DNA of 17,129 nucleotides from CAZJQT01 sp964548655 (GTDB lineage: Bacteria > Patescibacteriota > Saccharimonadia > Saccharimonadales > CAZJQT01). The DNA is taken from contig CAZJQT010000010.1 of assembly GCA_964548655.1 (NCBI GenBank), positions 1-17,129 of the forward strand, in the 5' to 3' direction. This document shows, in pieces, positions 5,335 to 11,937 of this stretch; the stretch's first letter is position 1, and each line of letters begins with the position of its first letter. Below the pieces are notes generated by a model. The model worked only from the letters and a program-made list of their open reading frames with translations, was not told the origin of the DNA and made no database searches. A program made the position numbers and the translations under genes.

Positions 5335-5364
5335 TTGACAGAGGTACTGGTTTACTGCTAATCT
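5335..5364 (+). promoter_or_regulatory. rplC operon promoter (TTGACA - 18 bp - extended -10 TAATCT)
   Basis: A consensus -35 TTGACA (5335-5340) is followed after 18 bases by TAATCT (5359-5364). The -10 is preceded by TGC, giving an extended -10. The predicted start near 5371 gives a leader of about 108 nt. This would let the large ribosomal protein operon be transcribed independently of rpsJ. Confidence 0.75.
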
Positions 5365-5390
5365 ATTACGGTATTTTAATATTTGTGATA

Positions 5391-5452
5391 CTTGGCGTGC
5401 GCGCAAGTCGGGCTCCTAACAGAGTAGATACTACGAGCAGCCAAGCGTTTTT
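5391..5452 (+). promoter_or_regulatory. rplC leader hairpin followed by T-run: candidate attenuator
   Basis: The outer stem CTTGGC (5391-5396) / GCCAAG (5440-5445) is extended by TGC (5398-5400) / GCA (5437-5439) past one bulged G. An inner hairpin is GTAG (5424-5427) / CTAC (5431-5434), with GCTC (5412-5415) / GAGC (5435-5438) as an alternative partner. CG and then five Ts (5448-5452) follow, as in an intrinsic terminator. It lies between the promoter and the rplC Shine-Dalgarno. Attenuation, for example by uL4 encoded by the second gene, is inference by analogy with the E. coli S10 operon, not shown here. Confidence 0.5.
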
Positions 5453-5478
5453 ATGTCTGTCCTTGGAGGCAAACAAGA

Positions 5479-6093
5479 GTGAAAGCACTAATTACACGTA
5501 AAGTCGGTATGACCAGCATCATTGCTGATAATGGTGCTCTGACTGCTGTTACCTTGCTTTCGACCACTCCAAATGTAGTGACTCAACTGAAGACTGACGA
5601 GATAGATGGCTATAAGGCTGTGCAATTAGGGGCAGAGACCACCAAGAAAATAGATAAACCAACCGCTGGACATCTAAAGAAATCTAAGTCTCAGGCCAAG
5701 ATTATTAAAGAATTTCGCATCAATGACTTGCCAGAAGATCTAAGCGTCGGCGCCACACTAAACGCCGACGTTTTTAGTGTTGGTGACAGTGTGAATGTTA
5801 CCTCTATCAGTAAGGGTAAGGGTTGGGCCGGTACTATTAAGCGCCATAACTTCAAGCGTGGCCGCAAAACTCATGGTGGCCGTTCTTACCGCCGACCTGG
5901 CTCAATTGGCTCTATGTACCCACAGAAGATTTTCAAAGGTAAGCGCATGGCCGGCCAAATGGGTAATGAGCAAGTTACCGTGCGTAACCTCAAAGTCGCA
6001 CTAGTCGATATGGAAAATAACGTCATAGGTGTGGCTGGCGCTGTACCTGGTCCTAAATCCAGCGTAGTGCTGGTCAACGGAGGCGAGCAATGA
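5479..6093 (+). CDS. rplC: 50S ribosomal protein L3 (uL3)
   Basis: uL3 is an early-assembling 23S rRNA binding protein whose extended loop reaches toward the peptidyl transferase centre. The family signature is clear: GWAGTIKRHNFKRGRKTHGG at about 115-134, then the loop GSIGSMYPQKIF and GQMGNEQVTVRNLKV. Q160 in GQMG corresponds to the glutamine that PrmB methylates in E. coli. Length (204 aa) is typical. The start is GTG 5479, supported by GGAGG (5466-5470) 8 bases upstream. It is the first gene of the main operon here, with its own promoter, and its stop overlaps the rplD start. Confidence 0.98.
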   Translation: MKALITRKVGMTSIIADNGALTAVTLLSTTPNVVTQLKTDEIDGYKAVQLGAETTKKIDKPTAGHLKKSKSQAKIIKEFRINDLPEDLSVGATLNADVFSVGDSVNVTSISKGKGWAGTIKRHNFKRGRKTHGGRSYRRPGSIGSMYPQKIFKGKRMAGQMGNEQVTVRNLKVALVDMENNVIGVAGAVPGPKSSVVLVNGGEQ

Positions 6094-6728
6094 GCGTCGT
6101 AACTCTAACCAAGACTGGTAATAAAGCTACTGTGGCGGCCAAGCTCAGCAAAGACGTTTTTAGCGTCAAACCTAAAAACCATGAATTATTGAAGCAAGCT
6201 TACGTAGCCTACCTAGCTAATGGTCGTTCTAGTGACGCTGTCACTAAGACTCGTGGCCTAGTTCGCGGTGGTGGCCGCAAACCTTGGCGACAAAAAGGTA
6301 CCGGACGGGCCCGTTTTGGCTCTACCCGCAACCCCATCTGGACTGGCGGTGGTATTGTCTTTGGACCAACTGGTAATGAAAACTATTCACACAAAGTGCC
6401 AACCAAAATGAAGCACCAGGCGCTGCGCCAAGCCTTGAGCCTAGCAGCTGATGAAGGTCGCCTAAGTGTTGTCGAAAGTTTTGCTGCTATGGACGCAAAA
6501 ACCAAGGATATGGCAGCCTTTTTGAAAAAAGTTGGAGCTACCGGCAGCGTCCTTTGCGTAGTTGAGGCAAAAGATCTGGCCAAAGAACGAGCCACTCAGA
6601 ATATCCAGAATCTAAAAGTGGTCAGCGCCAAGTACCTAACTGTTTATGACCTGATGAATGCCGACTCTATCCTAATGAACCAAAAGGCGCTAGAAATAGT
6701 TCACGACTGGCTTGGAGGCAAAAAATAA
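6090..6728 (+). CDS. rplD: 50S ribosomal protein L4 (uL4)
   Basis: uL4 binds 23S rRNA domain I, and its long loop lines the peptide exit tunnel. In E. coli it is also the autogenous repressor of the S10 operon. The tunnel-loop signature KPWRQKGTGRARFGSTRNP occupies about 64-82, followed by TGGGIVFGP and the conserved KMKHQALRQALS. The globular C-terminal part ends NQKALEIVHDWLGGKK. At 212 aa it is of normal length. Its ATG overlaps the rplC stop (ATGA) and its TAA shares one base with the rplW ATG, so translation is coupled on both sides. It is the natural candidate regulator for the rplC leader structure. Confidence 0.98.
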   Translation: MSVVTLTKTGNKATVAAKLSKDVFSVKPKNHELLKQAYVAYLANGRSSDAVTKTRGLVRGGGRKPWRQKGTGRARFGSTRNPIWTGGGIVFGPTGNENYSHKVPTKMKHQALRQALSLAADEGRLSVVESFAAMDAKTKDMAAFLKKVGATGSVLCVVEAKDLAKERATQNIQNLKVVSAKYLTVYDLMNADSILMNQKALEIVHDWLGGKK

Positions 6729-7090
6729 TGAGTACAACCATGATTCTTCGCCCCCGCGTCAGTGAAAAGGCCTACCAAATGAGCCAAGAAAGCCACGTCT
6801 ATGTCTTTGAAGTGCCTAAGGATTCTAGTAAGCAATCTATTGCTGGGGCTATTGCTGCCCAGTTTAAAGTTACTGTTACCAACGTAAATGTGACTAATAT
6901 CAAAGGCAAGACTAAAAAAACAAACCGAAAACGTGGTGGCCGTACGACTGGTAGTACTAACGCTATCAAGAAAGCCTACGTCACACTTAAAGAAGGTGAT
7001 TCAATTGCAATTTTCCCCAAAGAAGATGAGAAAAAGGACGCCAAACCGGTTGAGACTAAGTCCAAGAAGGCAACTAGGAGTAGCGAATAA
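6728..7090 (+). CDS. rplW: 50S ribosomal protein L23 (uL23) with charged C-terminal tail
   Basis: uL23 sits at the tunnel exit and is the docking site for trigger factor and SRP. The N-terminal ILRPRVSEKAYQMSQE and the FEVPKDSSKQSIAGAI region are typical, as are the NVTNIKGKTKKTNRKRGGR loop (about 54-72) and KKAYVTLKEGDSI. The usual length is about 95-100 aa. Here about 20 extra residues rich in Lys, Glu and Ser (EKKDAKPVETKSKKATRSSE) form a likely disordered tail. It shares one base with rplD upstream and rplB downstream (TAATG at both junctions). Confidence 0.97.
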   Translation: MSTTMILRPRVSEKAYQMSQESHVYVFEVPKDSSKQSIAGAIAAQFKVTVTNVNVTNIKGKTKKTNRKRGGRTTGSTNAIKKAYVTLKEGDSIAIFPKEDEKKDAKPVETKSKKATRSSE

Positions 7091-7926
7091 TGGCTATTAA
7101 AATCTACAACCCAACTACTCCAGGCCGGCGCGGTATGACATCTCAGGACATGAGTCAGATTACAGGTAAAAAGTCTGTCAAAGCTTTAATAACTATCAAG
7201 AAGAAGCACTCCGGCCGCAACAACATGGGCCGCATCACTACCCGTCATAAGGGTGGTGGAACCAGGCTGTTCTACCGCAATGTTAATTTCAACCTGCCGG
7301 CTGGCACGGTTGGTGAAGTAGAAGCTATTGAATACGATCCTAACCGTTCAGCTAGAATTGCCCGTATCAAGGACGAGCAGGGCCAATATCACTATATTTT
7401 GGCCGCTCAAGGCATGAAAGTCGGCAGCAAGATCTCGAGTGGTGATGAAGTAGCTATATCTAACGGTAACCGTTTACCTCTTAAATCCATACCGGTTGGT
7501 AGCGTTTTACATGCTGTAGAATTACAACCTGGCAAAGGCGCTCAATTGGCGCGCACGGCTGGCGCAAGTGCTAACTTGGTTGCACGTGATGAAGTTTATG
7601 CTCAGGTCAAACTACCTAGTGGTGAAGTCCGCATGGTCAGCGTTGATTGCACAGCTAGCATTGGTGTAGTTGGCAATGAACAGCACCAGAACATCAAGGT
7701 CGGTAAAGCCGGCCGGACCCGTAATAAAGGCATTCGTCCATCAGTCCGTGGAGTTGTTATGAACGCAGCTGACCACCCACATGGTGGTGGTGATGGTGGC
7801 CGTCACGGGACTGCTAAAGATCCACGAACGCCTTGGGGTCAGAAGACTTTGGGCTACAAGACCCGCAGTCGCAAGAAGAGCAACAAGTACATAATCAGGA
7901 GCCGTCATGCGGCCAAGAGGAAATAA
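7090..7926 (+). CDS. rplB: 50S ribosomal protein L2 (uL2)
   Basis: uL2 is a core 23S rRNA binding protein needed for subunit association and peptidyl transferase centre assembly. The 278-aa length is standard. Landmarks are the N-terminal NPTTPGRRGMT, the GRNNMGRITTRHKGGG motif (about 42-57), and the C-terminal NAADHPHGGGDG motif, with His at 229 and 231. H229 matches the conserved E. coli histidine. The basic end (YKTRSRKKSNKYIIRSR, then AAKRK) is also typical. It overlaps rplW by one base. An unknown ORF follows after 2 bases where rpsS would normally come next. Confidence 0.98.
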   Translation: MAIKIYNPTTPGRRGMTSQDMSQITGKKSVKALITIKKKHSGRNNMGRITTRHKGGGTRLFYRNVNFNLPAGTVGEVEAIEYDPNRSARIARIKDEQGQYHYILAAQGMKVGSKISSGDEVAISNGNRLPLKSIPVGSVLHAVELQPGKGAQLARTAGASANLVARDEVYAQVKLPSGEVRMVSVDCTASIGVVGNEQHQNIKVGKAGRTRNKGIRPSVRGVVMNAADHPHGGGDGGRHGTAKDPRTPWGQKTLGYKTRSRKKSNKYIIRSRHAAKRK

Positions 7927-7928
7927 TT

Positions 7929-8237
7929 ATGGCATTACCACGTAATACACTTATCGAAGTATCTGAAGCTGTACATGAAGCATTTCCTTCACATAAAGGT
8001 AACATATTTGCCGGTGAAAGTTTCGAGGCATTAAGTGCAAATACTGTACTAGAAATCTCGGCAGAATATGACGAAACACCTGAAAGTTGTCGAGAAATTG
8101 GGGCAAACATACTCAGTAATTACGCGTTTTATCGTGGTGCGCAGCAACCAACAAAGGAAAATTTGCATAGTATAGCTGTAGGATTACAGTTCGGCCATGA
8201 TCTTTTAGAGCTTTACGAAACAGGAGTTACAGTATGA
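7929..8237 (+). CDS. Unrecognised 102-aa acidic protein inserted between rplB and rpsS
   Basis: I do not recognise this family. It is not one of the standard S10-operon products. The protein is acidic and looks all-helical: NTLIEVSEAVHEAFPSH, FEALSANTVLEISAEYDE, SCREIGANILSNYAFYRG and HSIAVGLQFGHDLLELYE. This contrasts with its basic ribosomal neighbours. ATG 7929 is chosen over an in-frame ATG at 7833 because it follows the rplB stop by 2 bases and has AAGAGG (7915-7920) upstream. Its stop overlaps the rpsS start (ATGA), and its 3' end carries the rpsS Shine-Dalgarno AGGAG (8222-8226). The codon choice (ATA, TTA, CGA) looks less biased than in the flanking ribosomal genes. Tight coupling argues that it is really translated. 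Confidence 0.8.
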   Translation: MALPRNTLIEVSEAVHEAFPSHKGNIFAGESFEALSANTVLEISAEYDETPESCREIGANILSNYAFYRGAQQPTKENLHSIAVGLQFGHDLLELYETGVTV

Positions 8238-8521
8238 GTAGATCGCTCAAAAAAGGACCATTTATAGATCCAAAGCTAGCTAAGAAAGTAGCAGCTTTGG
8301 GTTCTGAGGATCGTACCATTATCAAAACCTGGGCTCGTGCTAGTACAATTGCACCGGAATTTGTGGGTCGCACAATAGCCGTCCACAACGGTAAAGTCCA
8401 CGTACCGGTATTTATTACCGAGAACATGGTTGGCCACAAACTAGGTGAATTCAGCCCAACCCGCAAGTTCCGCAGACATGGTGGCAAGTTGGCTAAAGGC
8501 CCAACTGAGGTAGCCTCATGA
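8234..8521 (+). CDS. rpsS: 30S ribosomal protein S19 (uS19)
   Basis: uS19 binds the 16S rRNA head near the A site and intersubunit bridge B1a. The N-terminal MSRSLKKGPFIDPKLAKKV and the signature ITENMVGHKLGEFSPTRKF (about 62-80) are diagnostic; the end RRHGGKLAKG is typical. At 95 aa it matches the family length. The start overlaps the stop of the unknown ORF upstream, with AGGAG 7 bases before it. The stop overlaps the rplV start (ATGA). Confidence 0.98.
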   Translation: MSRSLKKGPFIDPKLAKKVAALGSEDRTIIKTWARASTIAPEFVGRTIAVHNGKVHVPVFITENMVGHKLGEFSPTRKFRRHGGKLAKGPTEVAS

Positions 8522-8925
8522 GCGTTCAAGCCGTAGCTAAAGGTGTTTGGATGAGCCCACGTAAAGTTGGTGTGGTAGCGGCGCTAGTGCGTGGCCGCAC
8601 CGTGGCTGATGCCATCACTATCCTAGAACACACACCACGTCGCTCAGCGCTGGCTGTTAAGAAAGTTATAGAGAGCGCTAAAGCCAATGCTGATCATAAC
8701 CACCAGCTAAAACCCGACACCCTGAGAATTGTGTCTATTTCTGTTAGTCCTGGGGCTACCTATGGTCGTCAACGCCCAGCTGCACATGGCCGTGCTCTGC
8801 CATTTAGGCGCCGCACTAGCCATATTTATGTTGTAGTTGACGGTGAAAAGCGGGTTGCTAAGCAGCGTCCAGCAGCGACTGGTTCTGCTGCTGGAAAGCC
8901 AGCCGCCAAAAAGGAGACCAAATAA
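8518..8925 (+). CDS. rplV: 50S ribosomal protein L22 (uL22) with Ala/Lys-rich tail
   Basis: uL22 contacts all 23S rRNA domains, and its beta-hairpin lines the exit tunnel. Recognised by WMSPRKVGVVAALVRGRTVADA (about residues 11-32), SALAVKKVIESAKANADHNH (about 43-62) and the hairpin region ATYGRQRPAAHGRALPFRRR. HIYVVV ends the core near residue 107. The remaining ~28 residues (rich in Ala, Lys and Pro) form an extension absent from the ~110-aa typical protein. It overlaps rpsS by an ATGA junction and shares one base with rpsC (TAATG). Confidence 0.97.
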   Translation: MSVQAVAKGVWMSPRKVGVVAALVRGRTVADAITILEHTPRRSALAVKKVIESAKANADHNHQLKPDTLRIVSISVSPGATYGRQRPAAHGRALPFRRRTSHIYVVVDGEKRVAKQRPAATGSAAGKPAAKKETK

Positions 8926-9557
8926 TGGGTCAAAAAGTTAATCCAATCAGCATGCGACTGCAAGTCAACAAGAACTGGCGCAGTAAATGGTTCGCTAACA
9001 AGCGAGAATATGCCAAATTCCTTGGTAATGACTTGGCTGTACGCCGTTATATTGACAAACAAGTTGGTAGCCGCGGTGGTATCCAGACAGTTGATATCGA
9101 GCGTTCACCAAACTTGGTGACAATTACTATAAACACTGCGAAAGCCGGTGTGGTGATTGGCCGCGGTGGTGCTGGTGCCCAACTGCTAAAAGCTGATATT
9201 GAGAAAATTTATAACATACCAGTTAGAATTAACATCGAAGAGATCAAGAAGCCCGAGCTTTACGCCAAATTAGTGGCTGAGAACATCGCCCACCAGTTGG
9301 AACGACGTATTGCCTTTAGGCGTGCCGTCAAACAAGCCGCTGCCGCAACTATGCGGGCCGGTGCCAAAGGCATCCGTATTGAAGTAGCCGGACGACTAGG
9401 TGGATCAGACATGTCCAGACGGGAAAAAACCGTTGAGGGCAGCGTACCATTGCACACCATCAGAGCGGATATTGATTTCCATAAAACTGCTGCTATGTAC
9501 CCAGGTTCTGGGCTGATTGGCGTTAAAGTTTGGATCTACAAGGGAGAGGTTAGCTAA
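8925..9557 (+). CDS. rpsC: 30S ribosomal protein S3 (uS3)
   Basis: uS3 lies at the mRNA entry channel and takes part in mRNA unwinding. It has the GQKVNP start of the family, a KH domain with its GRGG loop at about 79-82 (AGVVIGRGGAGAQLLKADI), and the C-terminal domain with GIRIEVAGRLGGSDMSR and the usual end GLIGVKVWIYKGE. At 210 aa it is normal. The N terminus reads NPISMRLQVNKNWRSKWF, whereas many bacteria have NPxGxRLG; the change is modest. ATG shares a base with the rplV stop. rplP begins one base after its stop. Confidence 0.98.
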   Translation: MGQKVNPISMRLQVNKNWRSKWFANKREYAKFLGNDLAVRRYIDKQVGSRGGIQTVDIERSPNLVTITINTAKAGVVIGRGGAGAQLLKADIEKIYNIPVRINIEEIKKPELYAKLVAENIAHQLERRIAFRRAVKQAAAATMRAGAKGIRIEVAGRLGGSDMSRREKTVEGSVPLHTIRADIDFHKTAAMYPGSGLIGVKVWIYKGEVS

Positions 9558-9558
9558 G

Positions 9559-9972
9559 ATGTTAATGCCAAAGCGTCAAAAGCACCGCAAGGTGTTCAAG
9601 GGCAAAATCCGTGGCGTGGCCACGGCTGGCAATGAAATTGCTTTTGGCCAATACGCTTTGAGCGCTCAGGAACATGAGCGCATCTCGGCGCGGCAGATTG
9701 AGTCAGCCCGTCAGGCTATGACCCGCTATATCAAGCGCGGTGGTAAAATCTGGATCAGAATTTTCCCTCACACCCCTGTTAGCCGCAAGCCTCAAGACGT
9801 TAAGATGGGCTCAGGCAAAGGTAACCCAGAGTTTTACGTTGCCAAGGTCCGTCCTGGCACTATCCTGTTTGAGATGCAGGGGATTACAGAGGAAGTCGCC
9901 CGTGAAGCCATGCGTTTGGCCGCTCACAAACTGCCTATCAAGACCAAGTTTCTGATAAAGGAGGAAGCGTAG
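9559..9972 (+). CDS. rplP: 50S ribosomal protein L16 (uL16)
   Basis: uL16 organises the A-site tRNA region of 23S rRNA. The 137-aa product starts MLMPKRQKHRKVFKGKIRG and contains the family core: FGQYAL, ARQIESARQAMTRYIKRGGK, WIRIFPHTPVSRKP and MGSGKGNPEFYVAKVRPGTI. The ATG at 9559 is chosen one base after the rpsC stop, giving the standard L16 N terminus. A longer in-frame reading from 9517 would only add residues from within rpsC. The MLMPKR start is slightly longer than the usual MLxPKR form. It is followed one base later by rpmC. Confidence 0.98.
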   Translation: MLMPKRQKHRKVFKGKIRGVATAGNEIAFGQYALSAQEHERISARQIESARQAMTRYIKRGGKIWIRIFPHTPVSRKPQDVKMGSGKGNPEFYVAKVRPGTILFEMQGITEEVAREAMRLAAHKLPIKTKFLIKEEA

Positions 9973-9973
9973 T

Positions 9974-10174
9974 ATGAAAATCGCCGAAATCCGTAAACTC
10001 AAGACTGATACACTAGCCGCTGAAAGCACTAAACTGCGCGAGGAAATTGTGGAGCTTAGGCGTCGTATACACCTGGGCGAAACCACTAATATCCGCCAGT
10101 TGCGCAACAAACGCAAGGATCTAGCCCGCATTTTAACCGTATTATCCGAACAACTTACTAAGGAGACCGTATGA
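9974..10174 (+). CDS. rpmC: 50S ribosomal protein L29 (uL29)
   Basis: uL29 is a small two-helix protein next to uL23 at the tunnel exit. The 66-aa product has the expected helical hairpin: MKIAEIRKLKTDTLAAESTK, then ELRRRIHLGETTNIRQLRNK and the signature-like KDLARILTVL. Length is typical. It starts one base after the rplP stop, with AAGGAGGA within the end of rplP (9958-9965) as Shine-Dalgarno. Its last codons (KETV) contain the first copy of a 13-bp repeat, and its stop overlaps the start of a 37-codon ORF (ATGA) instead of leading directly to rpsQ. Confidence 0.97.
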   Translation: MKIAEIRKLKTDTLAAESTKLREEIVELRRRIHLGETTNIRQLRNKRKDLARILTVLSEQLTKETV

Positions 10175-10280
10175 TTTATTGCAGCCTAGGGAAAAGAGTA
10201 GCCCGAGACTTGGATTCATTCCAAGCCCGGCGCGATGAGAAAAACCGTAGGTTTGTCTCATGGTTTGCTAAGGAGACCGT
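10158..10280 (+). repeat. 13-bp direct repeat CTAAGGAGACCGT bracketing the 37-codon ORF
   Basis: The identical 13-mer CTAAGGAGACCGT occurs at 10158-10170 and 10268-10280, a period of 110 bases. Each copy carries a Shine-Dalgarno (AAGGAG) and the same codons (Lys-Glu-Thr-Val) at the end of an ORF, in frame with rpmC and with the small ORF respectively. This looks like a duplicated junction flanking inserted sequence. Confidence 0.8.
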
Positions 10281-10284
10281 CTAA
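10171..10284 (+). CDS. Unrecognised 37-aa basic microprotein between rpmC and rpsQ
   Basis: I do not recognise this product, which begins MIYCSLGKRVARDLDSFQ and ends KNRRFVSWFAKETV. It is basic and short enough to be a ribosomal-type or regulatory peptide. It does not match bS21, bL32, bL33, bL34 or bL36 by eye. Its ATG overlaps the rpmC stop (ATGA), and AAGGAG (10160-10165) lies just upstream. Its TAA shares one base with the rpsQ ATG, with a second AAGGAG (10270-10275) near its end. Both junctions are as tight as those of the ribosomal genes, which argues that it is translated. The alternative is a spacer that is open by chance after a duplication. Confidence 0.6.
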   Translation: MIYCSLGKRVARDLDSFQARRDEKNRRFVSWFAKETV

Positions 10285-10619
10285 TGGCTAAAACACTTAC
10301 TGGTATTGTGACATCTGATAAAGTCGATAAGACTATTGTGGTTAAGATTTCTAGCCGCCTGACTCATCCTATCTATAAAAAGCAATATTCTGTCAGCAAA
10401 AAAGTCATGGCTCATGATGAATCAAACGAGGCCAAAATGGGCGACCGTGTGATCATTGCCGAAACTAAACCACTTAGCGCCAGAAAACGTTTTACTCTGC
10501 ACAAAGTCGCCGAGCGGGCTGCTATCCAGCACCAAGAGCCAGAACTTGACCTACCAGAGAAGGAAAAGCCAGCTGACAAACCAGCTAAAGCTGTCAAAAC
10601 TGAGGAGAAGGCCGAATGA
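10284..10619 (+). CDS. rpsQ: 30S ribosomal protein S17 (uS17) with C-terminal tail
   Basis: uS17 is a primary 16S rRNA binding protein with an OB fold. The core is clear: TLTGIVTSDKVDKTIVVKI, THPIYKKQYSVSKKVMAHDE, then GDRVIIAETKPLSARKRFTL and HKVAERA, ending near residue 80. About 30 extra residues, rich in Lys, Glu, Pro and Ala, bring it to 111 aa against the usual ~85. ATG 10284 shares a base with the stop of the small ORF and has AAGGAG upstream. Its own stop overlaps the rplN start (ATGA). Confidence 0.97.
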   Translation: MAKTLTGIVTSDKVDKTIVVKISSRLTHPIYKKQYSVSKKVMAHDESNEAKMGDRVIIAETKPLSARKRFTLHKVAERAAIQHQEPELDLPEKEKPADKPAKAVKTEEKAE

Positions 10620-10984
10620 TCCAGCAAGAAAGCCGGTTAAATGTCTGCGATAACTCGGGCGCCAAGGAAATCCTGTGCATCCGCGTACTTGGCGGTACCC
10701 GCCGGCGTTACGCCCGGGTTGGCGACACTATTGTTGCCAGCGTCAAAGTCGCTACGCCAAACGGCCAGGTCAAGAAAAAGTCGGTTGTTCGGGCTGTGGT
10801 TGTGCGCACGCGCGATAAGATCAACCGCAAGGACGGTTCGACTATCAAATTTGATGACAACGCAGCGGTAATTATTGGCGAAGATAAATTGCCTAAGGCT
10901 ACACGCATTTTTGGCCCGGTTCCGCGTGAACTGCGCGAACAGGGCTTTGCCAAAATAATCAGCCTTGCACCGGAGGTCCTATGA
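10616..10984 (+). CDS. rplN: 50S ribosomal protein L14 (uL14)
   Basis: uL14 lies at the subunit interface and forms bridge B8; it is also the binding site of the silencing factor RsfS. The 122-aa product is one of the best conserved here: MIQQESRLNVCDNSGAKE (DNSGAK at 12-17), LGGTRRRYARVGDTIVASVK, VVRAVVVRTR and RIFGPVPRELRE. Length and ends match the family exactly. It overlaps rpsQ upstream and rplX downstream by ATGA junctions. Confidence 0.98.
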   Translation: MIQQESRLNVCDNSGAKEILCIRVLGGTRRRYARVGDTIVASVKVATPNGQVKKKSVVRAVVVRTRDKINRKDGSTIKFDDNAAVIIGEDKLPKATRIFGPVPRELREQGFAKIISLAPEVL

Positions 10985-11310
10985 GCGTAATCTATAAAAT
11001 CCGGCTAGTTAAGGGTGATAATGTGGTAGTTTTGAGTGGTAAATACAAGGGTAAGACCGGCAAAGTCTTGGCTACCCACCCAGATCTAAACAAAGTCACG
11101 GTTGAAGGTATTAACATTGTCAAAAAACACGTCAAGAAAGACCGCAACCATCCTACCGGCGACATTGTTGAGCTAACCAAACCAATTTGGGTTAGCAAAG
11201 TCGCTATAGTTGAACCAACCAGCAAGAAGTCTAGCCGGATTGGCTACAAAGTCGACAAAGAAGGCAATAAGACCCGCGTCTTTAAGCGCAATAATAAGGA
11301 AGTTAAATGA
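10981..11310 (+). CDS. rplX: 50S ribosomal protein L24 (uL24)
   Basis: uL24 is an assembly initiator protein near the tunnel exit. The KOW motif is present at about 11-29 (KGDNVVVLSGKYKGKTGKV), followed by VEGINIVKKHVKKD, PTGDIVELTKPIWVSKVAIV and the RIGYKVDKEGNKTRVFKR end. At 109 aa it is of usual bacterial length. ATGA overlaps join it to rplN and rplE. Confidence 0.98.
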   Translation: MSVIYKIRLVKGDNVVVLSGKYKGKTGKVLATHPDLNKVTVEGINIVKKHVKKDRNHPTGDIVELTKPIWVSKVAIVEPTSKKSSRIGYKVDKEGNKTRVFKRNNKEVK

Positions 11311-11936
11311 TGGCTACCAAGGAAAAACCAGTGGAAAAGACGACAAAACCTGGCAAAACTCAGGTAGTTTCAGCACGCCTGAAAGTCATGTATGAAACTG
11401 AGCTAGTCAAACAACTCAAAGACGAGCTAAAGCTAGATAATGTCCATGAGGCACCACGGCTTGAAAAGATTGTGGTCAACGTCGGTCTAGGCCGAGCTAA
11501 AGACGACAAAAAAATGATAGAGACAGCTACTAACACTCTTCGCAGAATCACTGGGCAAGAACCACTAGAAACCTTTGCCAAGAAGTCAATTGCTAGCTTC
11601 AAGCTGCGCGAGGGCAACAAAATTGGCATCAAAGTTACCCTGCGTGGCGATCGTATGTACGAGTTTTTAGACCGTCTAGTCAACATTGTCATGCCACGAC
11701 TGCGTGACTTCCACGGTGTTAGCGTTAAGGCTTTTGATAAATCAGGCAATTACAGTATTGGCATGAATGATCAATCGGTCTTCCCAGAACTGACATTTGA
11801 AGAAACTACCACCGTTCATGGCTTGCAAGTAGTTTTGGTTATCAAAGCCAGCGACCCAAGCCATTCCAGACTTTTACTAGAAAAGTTTGGCCTACCATTT
11901 GAAAAGACTGACAACCAACCTAAGGAGGAGAAATAA
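11307..11936 (+). CDS. rplE: 50S ribosomal protein L5 (uL5) with N-terminal extension
   Basis: uL5 binds 5S rRNA and contacts P-site tRNA. The core starts near residue 25 (RLKVMYETELVKQLKDEL) and shows the family blocks PRLEKIVVNVGLG, GQEPLETFAKKSIASFKLRE, KIGIKVTLRGDRMYEFLDRL and the GNYSIGMNDQSVFPEL region. The ~24-residue Lys/Thr/Pro-rich N-terminal extension makes it 209 aa instead of ~180. Two adjacent ATGs (11307 and 11310) are in frame; the first overlaps the rplX stop and AAGGA (11296-11300) fits either. rpsN starts one base after its stop. Confidence 0.97.
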   Translation: MMATKEKPVEKTTKPGKTQVVSARLKVMYETELVKQLKDELKLDNVHEAPRLEKIVVNVGLGRAKDDKKMIETATNTLRRITGQEPLETFAKKSIASFKLREGNKIGIKVTLRGDRMYEFLDRLVNIVMPRLRDFHGVSVKAFDKSGNYSIGMNDQSVFPELTFEETTTVHGLQVVLVIKASDPSHSRLLLEKFGLPFEKTDNQPKEEK

Positions 11937-11937
11937 G

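Noticed and set aside
5310..5501. 63-codon open frame overlapping the rplC promoter and start
   Set aside because: It contains the promoter -35/-10 boxes and the leader hairpin, overlaps rplC by 23 bases, has no Shine-Dalgarno, and its protein shows no family features.
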